From Acidovorax sp. (GTDB taxonomy: Bacteria > Pseudomonadota > Gammaproteobacteria > Burkholderiales > Burkholderiaceae_C), in contig JASLFM010000090.1 in NCBI GenBank assembly GCA_030150585.1, positions 1 to 5,226 of the forward strand: a DNA stretch of 5,226 bases, given 5' to 3'. A program made the position numbers and the translations under genes. Below are positions 1-5,226 of this stretch, in pieces. Every line of letters begins with the position of its first letter. Position 1 is the first letter of the stretch. The notes below the pieces were generated by a model, which was not told the DNA's origin, searched no databases, and saw nothing but the letters and a program-made list of their open reading frames with translations.

Positions 1-1074
1 CGGCGGCGCACGGCACAGTATTTCTACGGGCACACGCTGGTGGCGGGCAGCCCGCTCGAATTCACGGCACCCCAGGGCAAGATGGTCAAGGGGTTCGTGC
101 TGCTGGTGCTGCTCACCCTGGCCTACCAGATCGCCGTGCGCACGGGCCAGGACACAGCCGTTTCGCTGTTCCTGCTGTGCGGCGCGCTGCTCGCCCCGCT
201 GATCTGGGGCAGCGCGATGCGCTTTCGCCTGGGCGCCACGCGCTGGCGCGGCCTGCGCCTGCAGTTCACCGCGGGCTGGGGCGAGGTCTACAAGGCGAGC
301 TGGCCCGTGTTCGCGATCGCGCTGGTGTGGATCGTGGCCGTGTTCGGCCTGCAGGCCCTCGCGCCCGAGGCCCTGCTGGACGAAGACAGCGGCCGCAAGC
401 TGCCCCAGGTCACGGCGCCGATGTGGGCGCTCGTGGCGCTGGCCGTGGTGCTGACGGTGCTGTGCATCATCCGCCTCGAGTACAACTACAAGAGCCTGCT
501 CGTGCTGCGCGGCCAGGTGGGGGCTGAGCCGGGACGCTGGAAGCCCGTGTACATGGACTTCGTCAAGGTGTGGCTCGCCACGGTGGCGTTCTTCATCGCC
601 TGCGCGGCCGTGGTCGGGGCCCTCATCGCCGTGGTGCTTGGCGGCTCGTTCGCGCTCATCGCGAGCCAGACGCGCCAGTTTGGCCTGTGGCTGTTTATCT
701 TCATCATCGCGGGCTTCTTCCTGGGCATCGCGCTGCTGTTCCTCATCTCGGCGCCCGCGCGGGCCTACCGCGAGGCCCGCATGTACCACCTGATGTGGAA
801 CAACGTCGGCGTCAGCCAGCTCGCGCGCTTCAAGTGCAGGCTGCGCACGCGCAGCTACGTGCTGCTGCGCGTCAAAAACCTGCTGCTCACGGTGTTCACT
901 CTGGGCTTCTACCGCCCCTTCGCGCGCGTGAGCGAGTACCGCATGAAGGTCGACTCCGTCACGCTGCACATCAAGGGCAGCGTGGACCAACTGGCCGGAC
1001 AGCTCGTGCGCCAGCAGCAGGAGGGCCTGGGCGACGCGCTGGCCGACGCGGCCGGACTCGACCTGATCGGATAG
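1..1074 (+). CDS. DUF898 (YjgN-type) polytopic inner-membrane protein, 5'-truncated by window edge
   Basis: The reading frame is open from base 1, and the residues before the first possible GTG (position 40) already look like family sequence (RRRTAQYFYGHT). The true start therefore lies left of the window, and the GTG at 40 is probably internal. About 357 residues are visible. They contain six to seven hydrophobic segments, for example the stretches around bases 76-145, 160-200, 295-350, 420-470, 570-665 and 680-750. A C-terminal segment, VKNLLLTVFTLGFYRPFARV (about bases 871-930), resembles the 'N-LLLT-TLG-Y-PWA-VR' motif that recurs in DUF898 proteins such as E. coli YjgN (recalled, not searched). 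The missing N-terminus probably carries the first copy of that motif. The family's biochemical role is not established, so no reaction is assigned. The stop (1072-1074) sits one base before the GTG of the downstream peptidase, which implies co-translation. Family assignment is fairly sure; function is unknown. Confidence 0.82.
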   Translation, partial: RRRTAQYFYGHTLVAGSPLEFTAPQGKMVKGFVLLVLLTLAYQIAVRTGQDTAVSLFLLCGALLAPLIWGSAMRFRLGATRWRGLRLQFTAGWGEVYKASWPVFAIALVWIVAVFGLQALAPEALLDEDSGRKLPQVTAPMWALVALAVVLTVLCIIRLEYNYKSLLVLRGQVGAEPGRWKPVYMDFVKVWLATVAFFIACAAVVGALIAVVLGGSFALIASQTRQFGLWLFIFIIAGFFLGIALLFLISAPARAYREARMYHLMWNNVGVSQLARFKCRLRTRSYVLLRVKNLLLTVFTLGFYRPFARVSEYRMKVDSVTLHIKGSVDQLAGQLVRQQQEGLGDALADAAGLDLIG

Positions 1075-1075
1075 C

Positions 1076-2224
1076 GTGACCACGCCCCTCGTCCCCGCGC
1101 GCTGGTTCGACGGTCTCAGCAGCAAGGCCCGGCCGGTGCTTGTGGGGCTGCGGCCCGGCCCGGGCGGGCCCGCGCTGTCGGTGCACCCGCTTTCGCAGCC
1201 CGCCTCGCCGCCGCTGGAGTTCGGCCACGCGCAGGTCGGCTGGCCCGAGGCCTGGAGCGCCCGCCGACCGCCGCAGCGCGTGGTGGTGGACCTGCAGGGC
1301 CACGGCAGCCTCGAGATCGACGCAGTCGCCGACTGGCAGGCAGCCCTGGCCGCAGCGGGCGGGCGGGCCAGCCTGGCCCAGCGCATGCAGACCCGCTGGA
1401 GCGTGCTGCTCGGCGTGCTGGCCGCCTCGATCGTGGGCCTGACGCTGTTCTACCGCTACGGCACGCCCTGGATGGCAACCCAGCTCACACGCCACGTCCC
1501 CGTGGCCTGGGAGGCCGCCATCGCGGACAACGCGCTGCGGCAGATGGACGACGGCATGCTCAAGCCCAGCAAGCTCCCGCCCGAGCGGCAGGCCGCGCTG
1601 CGCGAGCGCTTCGACGCGCTGGCCCGGCAGATGCCGGCCTCGCTGCAGCGCTACCCGGGCTATGCGCCCCGGCTGACGCTCGCGTTCCGCTCCGGCATGG
1701 GTGCCAATGCGTTCGCGCTGCCGGGCGGCGCCATCGTGATGACGGACGCGCTGGTCCAGGAAGCGGCGAAGCAGAAGCTCAGCGACGACGCGCTCGTGGG
1801 CGTGCTCGCGCACGAAATCGGCCATGTGGCGCACCGCCACACCACACGCATGGTGGTCGAGCAGGGCGTGCTCAACATCGGCCTGGGGCTGGCGCTGGGG
1901 GACGTGTCGAGCATCGTCTCGACCGGCAGCTCGTTGCTCACCGGACTGGCCTACCAGCGCAACCACGAGCGCGAAGCCGACTGCTTCGCCATCGCGCTCA
2001 TGGCCCACCGCCAGTTGCCCACGCAGCCCATGGCGGACCTGCTGCTCGCCATTGCCCGCGATGTGCCGCGGGACGGGGCACAGGGCCAGGCCCGCGAGGA
2101 TAAAGGTGCAAAGCCGGCCCAACAGAGCCCGGTCTGGTCCCTGCTGAGCAGCCACCCCGACACCGAGGCCCGCGCCAGCGAGTTGCGCGCAGGCCATGCA
2201 CCGCACTGCCCGCGCCCGGAATGA
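1076..2224 (+). CDS. Membrane-anchored M48-family zinc metallopeptidase
   Basis: This is a 382-residue protein starting at GTG 1076, one base after the DUF898 stop. The upstream Shine-Dalgarno is weak (GGA at 1069-1071), so coupling to the preceding gene is likely. Residues 1-106 form a soluble N-terminal region without a recognised domain. One transmembrane helix follows at about residues 108-127. The catalytic domain then carries the zinc site: HEIGH (246-250, with H246 and H250 as ligands and E247 as catalytic base) and the ExxAD motif starting at E298 (third ligand). A C-terminal SSHPDTEAR motif (358-366) with H360 is typical of M48 peptidases of the BepA/LoiP type. Arg/Lys around the helix fit a cytoplasmic N-terminus and a periplasmic protease domain, but this is inference. 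M48 enzymes commonly degrade misfolded membrane or envelope proteins; the substrate here is unknown. There is no signal peptide or lipobox, so it is not a direct BepA or LoiP orthologue. The catalytic residues appear intact. Confidence 0.9.
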   Translation: MTTPLVPARWFDGLSSKARPVLVGLRPGPGGPALSVHPLSQPASPPLEFGHAQVGWPEAWSARRPPQRVVVDLQGHGSLEIDAVADWQAALAAAGGRASLAQRMQTRWSVLLGVLAASIVGLTLFYRYGTPWMATQLTRHVPVAWEAAIADNALRQMDDGMLKPSKLPPERQAALRERFDALARQMPASLQRYPGYAPRLTLAFRSGMGANAFALPGGAIVMTDALVQEAAKQKLSDDALVGVLAHEIGHVAHRHTTRMVVEQGVLNIGLGLALGDVSSIVSTGSSLLTGLAYQRNHEREADCFAIALMAHRQLPTQPMADLLLAIARDVPRDGAQGQAREDKGAKPAQQSPVWSLLSSHPDTEARASELRAGHAPHCPRPE

Positions 2225-2227
2225 AAG

Positions 2228-2595
2228 TGTGAAGCACGCCGATAAGCCGGATTCTGTGCATGCGGTTGCCCGCATGTGACCGCCATTACTCTGGGCCGGG
2301 GGTCGCCCACCCGGCTCGGTGCTACCTACCCGCCAGCTCTCCCTGCGGAACCACAAGGTCGGGAGAGGTTGCCCTGCTCCCGTGGCTGGCCTACTTGGTA
2401 TTGCTGCGCGTAGAGATTGCCCGTTTCACCCCCGATGGTCTACCTTGCGGCACTCCCCCGGGACTCGTCTCTGTTGCTCTGATCCTCACCTCACGGTGGG
2501 CAGCCGTTAGCTGCTACGCTGTCCTGTGCAGTCCGGACGTTCCTCCAGGGCTTGGTTTCCCAACTTGCCCCAGCGGCGGTCTGGCGTGCTTCACG
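2228..2595 (-). ncRNA. rnpB: RNase P RNA, bacterial class A
   Basis: This is the catalytic RNA of RNase P, which removes 5' leaders from pre-tRNAs together with the RnpA protein. On the - strand the conserved 5' core GAGGAACGTCCGG (2545 down to 2533) is present. So are GGGTGAAACGGGC (about 2431 down to 2419) and the 3' core ACAGAATCCGGCTTAT (2257 down to 2242). The ends are fixed by a perfect 12-bp P1 helix: GTGAAGCACGCC (2594 down to 2583) pairs with GGCGTGCTTCAC (2240 down to 2229). The span between the P1 ends is 366 nt, close to the 377 nt of E. coli. A GGGTAGGT segment at 2331-2324 is the expected L15 loop that pairs with the tRNA 3' CCA. Exact mature ends are approximate. The 3' end abuts the convergent peptidase stop (2222-2224). 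No U-tract terminator is visible, so the precursor probably reads into antisense of that gene before trimming. Confidence 0.97.
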
Positions 2596-2600
2596 CCCCT

Positions 2601-2606
2601 ATTGTC
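2601..2606 (-). promoter_or_regulatory. Possible -10 element of rnpB
   Basis: On the - strand GACAAT (2606 down to 2601) matches TATAAT at four of six positions, including the important A2 and T6. It lies 6 bases before the first base of the P1 helix, where a -10 should be if the RNA starts at P1. No convincing -35 lies 16-18 bases upstream (the sequence there is ATGCTC or TGCTCC). The call rests on position more than on sequence. Read-through from the small upstream gene is an alternative source of rnpB transcript. Confidence 0.3.
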
Positions 2607-2644
2607 CCATGACACGGCAACCGGAGCATGCGCCCGCGCCCGGG

Positions 2645-2812
2645 TCAGCGCGACAGGCTCTCGATGTTGTACGCCATCAATGCCATCAGCCCCACGATGC
2701 CGAGCAGCATCAGCACCACAGGCACCCCGCGCCGGTGCCGCGCCGCGAAGCCGCCCATGAGCAGGGCGCAGCAGAGCGCGACGGCAAGGATGTTGAATTG
2801 GAACAGGGTCAT
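2645..2812 (-). CDS. Small hydrophobic protein with two predicted membrane helices, unrecognised
   Basis: This is a 55-residue protein beginning MTLFQFNILAV. The ATG at 2812-2810 was chosen because a strong Shine-Dalgarno, GGAGG (2824 down to 2820), sits 7 bases upstream. An in-frame GTG at 2830 would place that site inside the coding region. Two hydrophobic stretches, about residues 6-24 and 30-48, are joined by a short basic turn RHRRG (25-29). This suggests a helical hairpin with a cytoplasmic loop and both ends outside; the topology is inferred. The first helix has a Cys pair (C14, C15). The protein ends in a polar tail, IESLSR. I do not recognise a family and assign no function. It lies about 50 bases upstream of rnpB on the same strand and is divergent from cysK. 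An FNR-like palindrome lies 56 bases upstream of its start. The ribosome binding site and the clean membrane pattern support a real gene. Confidence 0.7.
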   Translation of the reverse strand: MTLFQFNILAVALCCALLMGGFAARHRRGVPVVLMLLGIVGLMALMAYNIESLSR

Positions 2813-2983
2813 GGTGATTCCTCCGGGCACCTACCACCAAGGATGCGCTGGCTTTGCGAGCCGCAGCTTGACCCATGTCAACCCGGACCACTCATCCCTT
2901 CTGGGCATATCGTTATGGCCATGCGTGGGAACGGCTGCGCCACAATCGCTTCTTCATCCTTTCCACCTCTGACGGGAGCCAGC
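2813..2983. other. Divergent intergenic region between the small membrane protein gene and cysK
   Basis: This 171-base stretch must hold the promoters for both the leftward small gene and rightward cysK. I find the FNR-like palindrome at 2868-2881 and the ribosome binding sites of both genes at its two ends (2820-2824 on -, 2974-2978 on +). No good paired -35/-10 promoter is evident in either direction. A perfect -35 hexamer, TTGACA, occurs on the - strand within the palindrome (2881 down to 2876), but no TATAAT-like element follows at 16-18 bases. No riboswitch or attenuator fold was recognised. Confidence 0.6.
2868..2881. promoter_or_regulatory. Candidate FNR/ANR/DNR-type (Crp-Fnr family) binding site
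   Basis: TTGACCCATGTCAA is a perfect 5-bp inverted repeat with a 4-bp spacer. It matches the FNR-type consensus TTGAT-N4-ATCAA with the C/G variation accepted by ANR/DNR-like regulators. Its centre is at 2874.5. For the leftward small gene, a classic -41.5 activator position would put transcription start near 2833, giving a leader of about 20 bases ahead of the ATG at 2812. The predicted -10 there would be CATCCT (2845 down to 2840), which keeps A2 and T6 but is otherwise poor. For cysK the same rule gives a start near 2916 with only a weak -10 (CATATC, 2906-2911). Site recognition is from the sequence; regulator identity and direction are inferred. Confidence 0.45.
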
Positions 2984-3901
2984 ATGAAGGTCGACAACAT
3001 TCTGCAAACCATCGGCAACACGCCCCACATCCGCATCAACCGCCTGTTCGGCGCGGGTGCGAACGTGTGGGTCAAGTCCGAGCGCAGCAACCCCGGTGGC
3101 TCGATCAAGGACCGCATCGCGCTGTCCATGGTGGAGGATGCCGAGAAATCGGGTGCCCTGAAGCCCGGCGGCACCATCATCGAGCCCACCTCGGGCAACA
3201 CCGGCATCGGTCTGGCACTGGTGGCGGCCGTCAAGGGCTACAAGCTGATCCTGGTGATGCCCGACAGCATGAACATCGAGCGCCGCCGCCTCATGCTGGC
3301 CTACGGCGCGCAGTTCGACCTCACGCCGCGCGAGAAGGGCATGAAAGGCGCCATTGCCCGTGCCGAGGAGTTGCGCCAGCAGACGCCGGGCGCGTGGATC
3401 CCGCAGCAGTTCGAGAATCCCGCCAACGTCGACGTGCACGTGCGCACAACGGCACAGGAAATCCTGGCCGACTTCCCCGAGGGCTTCGACGTGCTCATCA
3501 CCGGCGTGGGCACGGGTGGGCACCTCACGGGCGTAGCGCGCGTGCTCAAGGCCCGGTTCCCGCAGCTCAAGGTGTTCGCGGTGGAGCCCACGGCCTCCCC
3601 GGTGATCTCGGGCGGCCAGCCCGCACCGCACCCGATCCAGGGCATCGGTGCGGGCTTCATTCCCAAGAACCTTGACACCAGCCTGCTGGACGGCGTGATC
3701 CAGGTCGATGCCGAGCCCGCGCGCGAATACGCGCGCCGCGCGGCACGCGAAGAAGGCCTGCTGGTGGGCATCTCCTCGGGCGCCACTCTGGCCGCCATCG
3801 CGCAGAAGCTGCCCGAGCTGCCCGCGGGCGCGCGCATCCTGGGCTTCAACTACGACACGGGCGAGCGCTACCTGTCGGTCGAGGGCTTTCTGCCCGCCTG
3901 A
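2984..3901 (+). CDS. cysK: Cysteine synthase A (O-acetylserine sulfhydrylase, PLP-dependent)
   Basis: This cytoplasmic enzyme converts O-acetyl-L-serine and sulfide to L-cysteine and acetate, the last step of assimilatory cysteine synthesis. It is 305 residues long. The start ATG at 2984 has GGGAG at 2974-2978 with 5-base spacing, and protein homology begins right there (IGNTP, residues 10-14). K42 in NPGGSIKDR is the PLP Schiff-base lysine. TSGNTG (69-74) is the substrate-binding loop, GTGGH (176-180) holds the PLP phosphate, and the serine of SSG (264-266) contacts the PLP ring nitrogen. GTGGH and HPIQGIGAGF (216-225) favour the CysK class over CysM, which has GTTGT at the first site. The protein is slightly shorter than E. 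coli CysK (323 residues) at the C-terminus but ends in the usual GERYLS motif, so it looks complete. It stands alone, without cysE or sulfate-transport genes nearby. The long in-frame upstream extension to 2552 runs through antisense rnpB and is not coding. Confidence 0.95.
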   Translation: MKVDNILQTIGNTPHIRINRLFGAGANVWVKSERSNPGGSIKDRIALSMVEDAEKSGALKPGGTIIEPTSGNTGIGLALVAAVKGYKLILVMPDSMNIERRRLMLAYGAQFDLTPREKGMKGAIARAEELRQQTPGAWIPQQFENPANVDVHVRTTAQEILADFPEGFDVLITGVGTGGHLTGVARVLKARFPQLKVFAVEPTASPVISGGQPAPHPIQGIGAGFIPKNLDTSLLDGVIQVDAEPAREYARRAAREEGLLVGISSGATLAAIAQKLPELPAGARILGFNYDTGERYLSVEGFLPA

Positions 3902-3906
3902 GGCGG
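3894..3906. other. Short inverted repeat across the cysK stop codon
   Basis: CCGCC (3894-3898) and GGCGG (3902-3906) form a 5-bp stem. The 3-base loop is the cysK stop codon TGA (3899-3901). It occupies nearly all of the gap between two convergent genes. There is no T-tract on either side, so it is not a canonical intrinsic terminator. It may stall or partly terminate both converging transcripts, or it may be chance in GC-rich DNA. Confidence 0.3.
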
Positions 3907-3907
3907 C

Positions 3908-4699
3908 TCAAGCGGCAAGCCCGCAGAACTCGCGCCGGTACTGCTCCGGCGTGGTGCCAGCCTGGCGCTGGAACATGGCAATGAAAGCCGAGGCCGTGCT
4001 ATAGCCCAGGTCGAATGCGATGGTCTGTACCGCGTGCCCGGCCTCCAGCGCGTCGATGGCGCGCAGCAGGCGCAGGCGCTGGCGCCACTCCCCCAGCGAC
4101 ATGCCCAGCTCGCGCTGGCAATGGCGCGCGAGCGTGCGCTCAGTGGTGTGCATGGCGGCGGCCCATTGGGCGAGCGAACGGTGGTCGCCCGGGTCGGCCT
4201 GCAGCGCGTCGAGCACGGTGGCCAGCAGCGGCGACTCCGCACCGGGCAGGTAGTTCTTCTCGACACGGCAGCGCGCGAGCTGGTCCACCACCACCTGGGC
4301 CAGGCGCAGGTCCGCCGCATCGGCGGGGATGTGGATGCCGCGCTCGGCAAAGTCCGCGAGGATGCTCTTCACGATCGGCCCGATGGCCAGCGTGCAGGGC
4401 ATGGACGGCAGCGCGCTGCACAGCGCAGGCGCCACGTAGATGGCGCGATAGACCACCGCGTGGCGCAGGTAGCAGCCATGCACCACGTTCGGCGGCACCC
4501 ACACCGCGTACTGCGGCGGCGACAGCATCTGGCGCCCCTCCACGTCCATCTGCAGCGTGCCGTGGGCCGCGTAGTTGAGGTGGCCCCAGCTGTGGCGGTG
4601 GGGCACGGCCTGCGTGCCCGCGCCGAACTCGTCGTAGCGGAAGTAGAAGGAGCCGGGCACGTCCTCGACGTTCTGGATGGGCAAATGCTTGGCGGTCAC
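3908..4699 (-). CDS. AraC-family transcriptional regulator with N-terminal cupin sensor domain
   Basis: This is a 263-residue DNA-binding regulator. The N-terminal part is a cupin-like (AraC_binding) sensor fold with HRHSWGH at 34-40 and PNVVHG at 70-75. The His cluster (H34, H36, H40, H74) could bind metal or ligand. The C-terminal part has the two AraC helix-turn-helix units, about residues 174-195 (SLAQWAAAMHTTERTLARH) and 223-244 (AVQTIAFDLGYSTASAFIAM), followed by the family signature P-EQYRRE (251-257). The start is GTG 4699-4697 with only a weak GGAC 8 bases upstream (4711-4708), which suggests low expression. No other upstream in-frame start is evident. The architecture resembles NimR-type regulators that control a divergent exporter. 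Here too, a transporter gene diverges 78 bases away, so that transporter is the likely target. The effector is unknown. The gene converges on cysK with a 6-base gap. Confidence 0.9.
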   Translation of the reverse strand: MTAKHLPIQNVEDVPGSFYFRYDEFGAGTQAVPHRHSWGHLNYAAHGTLQMDVEGRQMLSPPQYAVWVPPNVVHGCYLRHAVVYRAIYVAPALCSALPSMPCTLAIGPIVKSILADFAERGIHIPADAADLRLAQVVVDQLARCRVEKNYLPGAESPLLATVLDALQADPGDHRSLAQWAAAMHTTERTLARHCQRELGMSLGEWRQRLRLLRAIDALEAGHAVQTIAFDLGYSTASAFIAMFQRQAGTTPEQYRREFCGLAA

Positions 4700-4726
4700 T
4701 GCGGTTCGTCCGAAAACGTGAACGGA

Positions 4727-4762
4727 TTGTCTGCAATGCGCTATCTATTGCGTTGAAGACAA
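4727..4762. promoter_or_regulatory. Imperfect inverted repeat in the AraC/EamA divergent promoter region, candidate operator
   Basis: The left arm is TTGTCT (4727-4732) followed directly by GCAAT (4733-4737). The right arm is ATTGC (4747-4751), five extra bases, then AGACAA (4757-4762). Both segments are exact reverse complements of their partners, 11 paired positions in all, with the symmetry broken by the 5-base insertion. It sits in the middle of the 78-base region (4700-4777) shared by the two divergent genes, so a dimeric regulator could control both. AraC proteins more often use direct repeats, so this may belong to a different protein. No convincing -35/-10 pair was found in either direction. 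Confidence 0.35.
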
Positions 4763-4777
4763 ACCGATGATACGCCC

Positions 4778-5226
4778 ATGGACTCCACCACCTCCCGCCA
4801 CTACGCCTTCCCCCTGCTCGCCGTGGCCATCTGGGCCGGCAACACCGTCGTGAGCAAGATGGCGGCCGGCGCCATTGGCCCCGCCGAGATCGGCTTCTAC
4901 CGTTGGCTGCTCGCGGGCCTGCTGCTCACGCCGTTCGCGCTGCGGCCCGCGCTGCGCAACTGGCAGGCCATCCGCCCGCACGCGACGCGCATCGTGGTGC
5001 TGGGCATCCTGGGCATGGTGGTGTACCAGAGCCTCGCGTACTACGCGGCCTACCTGACTTCGGCCACGCACATGGGCATCATCGGCTCGCTCACGCCCAT
5101 GATGGTGCTGGCCCTGTCGATCTCCCTGCTGGGCCAGCCGCTCACCGCGGGCGCAGCCGCGGGCTCGGCGCTGTCGGTCGCGGGCGTGGTGCTCGTGGTG
5201 ACGGGCGGGCACCCCGGCAGCCTGCT
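4778..5226 (+). CDS. EamA/DMT-superfamily transporter, 3'-truncated by window edge
   Basis: The frame stays open to the right edge, giving 149 residues plus two bases of the next codon. The ATG at 4778 is the first usable start: an in-frame TGA lies at 4754-4756 and no ATG, GTG or TTG intervenes. Upstream ribosome-binding sequence is poor. The visible part is the first EamA repeat of a protein that normally has two (about 290-300 residues, ten helices). Hydrophobic helices lie at about residues 10-28, 37-54, 71-92, 97-118 and 124-142. Family-typical segments are AIWAGNTVVSK (17-27), FYRWLLAG (40-47) and SATHMGIIGSLTPMMV (95-110), followed by LLGQPLTAG (117-125). Members are inner-membrane exporters or permeases for amino acids, metabolites or drugs; substrate cannot be told from sequence. 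It diverges from the AraC-type gene, which probably regulates it. Confidence 0.88.
   Translation, partial: MDSTTSRHYAFPLLAVAIWAGNTVVSKMAAGAIGPAEIGFYRWLLAGLLLTPFALRPALRNWQAIRPHATRIVVLGILGMVVYQSLAYYAAYLTSATHMGIIGSLTPMMVLALSISLLGQPLTAGAAAGSALSVAGVVLVVTGGHPGSL

Noticed and set aside
2187..2215. GC hairpin as a rho-independent terminator of rnpB
   Set aside because: The 8-bp stem has a 13-base loop and no following U-tract, and it lies inside the peptidase coding sequence. It is noted as a possible structure but not called a terminator.
971..2356. Long 461-codon open frame on the - strand
   Set aside because: It lies antisense to the well-supported M48 gene and runs into rnpB. The translation is Arg/Gly/His/Ala-rich with no recognisable domain, as expected for a shadow frame in GC-rich DNA.
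2813..2830. Upstream GTG start for the small membrane protein (MPGGIT extension)
   Set aside because: The GGAGG ribosome binding site would fall inside the coding region, and spacing from it fits the ATG at 2812.
2514..2891. 125-codon open frame on the - strand
   Set aside because: It overlaps the rnpB 5' half and the small membrane gene in another frame. Composition is low-quality and no family is recognised.
2552..2983. N-terminal extension of the cysK frame by 144 codons
   Set aside because: It covers antisense rnpB and the small membrane gene. CysK homology and a good ribosome binding site both place the start at 2984.
2954..3631. 225-codon open frame on the - strand
   Set aside because: It is wholly antisense to cysK, His/Arg/Leu-rich, with no domain.
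4034..4756. 240-codon open frame on the + strand over the AraC gene
   Set aside because: It is antisense to a clear AraC-family protein. The residue mix (Arg, His, Gln, Val) is typical of a reverse shadow of GC-rich coding DNA.
4745..5212. 155-codon His/Arg/Gly-rich open frame on the - strand
   Set aside because: It is antisense to the EamA transporter, whose membrane-helix pattern and family motifs are clear.
1..5226. CRISPR array, insertion sequence, prophage, tRNA or integration site
   Set aside because: I saw no regularly spaced repeats, transposase or integrase motifs, tRNA cloverleaf or flanking direct repeats. Gene style is uniform across the window.

Overview
The window is a GC-rich bacterial chromosomal segment with densely packed genes. 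Protein style, GTG starts and the class A RNase P RNA suggest a betaproteobacterium, most likely Comamonadaceae (Acidovorax-like). That placement is inferred from recognised sequence style, not from a search.

Layout from left to right. (1) A DUF898/YjgN-type polytopic membrane protein on the + strand has its 5' end outside the window. (2) One nucleotide after its stop, a GTG opens a membrane-anchored M48 zinc metallopeptidase, so the two look like one translationally coupled operon. (3) The peptidase gene runs tail-to-tail into rnpB, the RNase P RNA, on the - strand. The two ends are only a few bases apart. (4) Upstream of rnpB on the same strand is a 55-codon gene for an unrecognised protein with two membrane helices and a strong Shine-Dalgarno. 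(5) A 171-bp divergent intergenic region holds an FNR/ANR-like palindrome, TTGAC-N4-GTCAA. (6) cysK (O-acetylserine sulfhydrylase) follows on the + strand. (7) An AraC-family regulator on the - strand converges on cysK with a 6-bp gap. (8) Divergent from the regulator is an EamA/DMT-family exporter, cut by the right edge. A 78-bp shared promoter region with an imperfect inverted repeat separates them.

Functionally these are mostly separate housekeeping units: membrane proteostasis or an unknown envelope function (DUF898 plus M48), tRNA 5' maturation (rnpB), cysteine synthesis (cysK), and a probable local regulator-exporter pair (AraC/EamA). I see no phage, insertion sequence, CRISPR array or defence system, and no strong case for a wholly new system. 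The best leads are the FNR-like box between the small membrane protein and cysK, the coupled DUF898-M48 pair, and the palindrome in the AraC/EamA promoter region.
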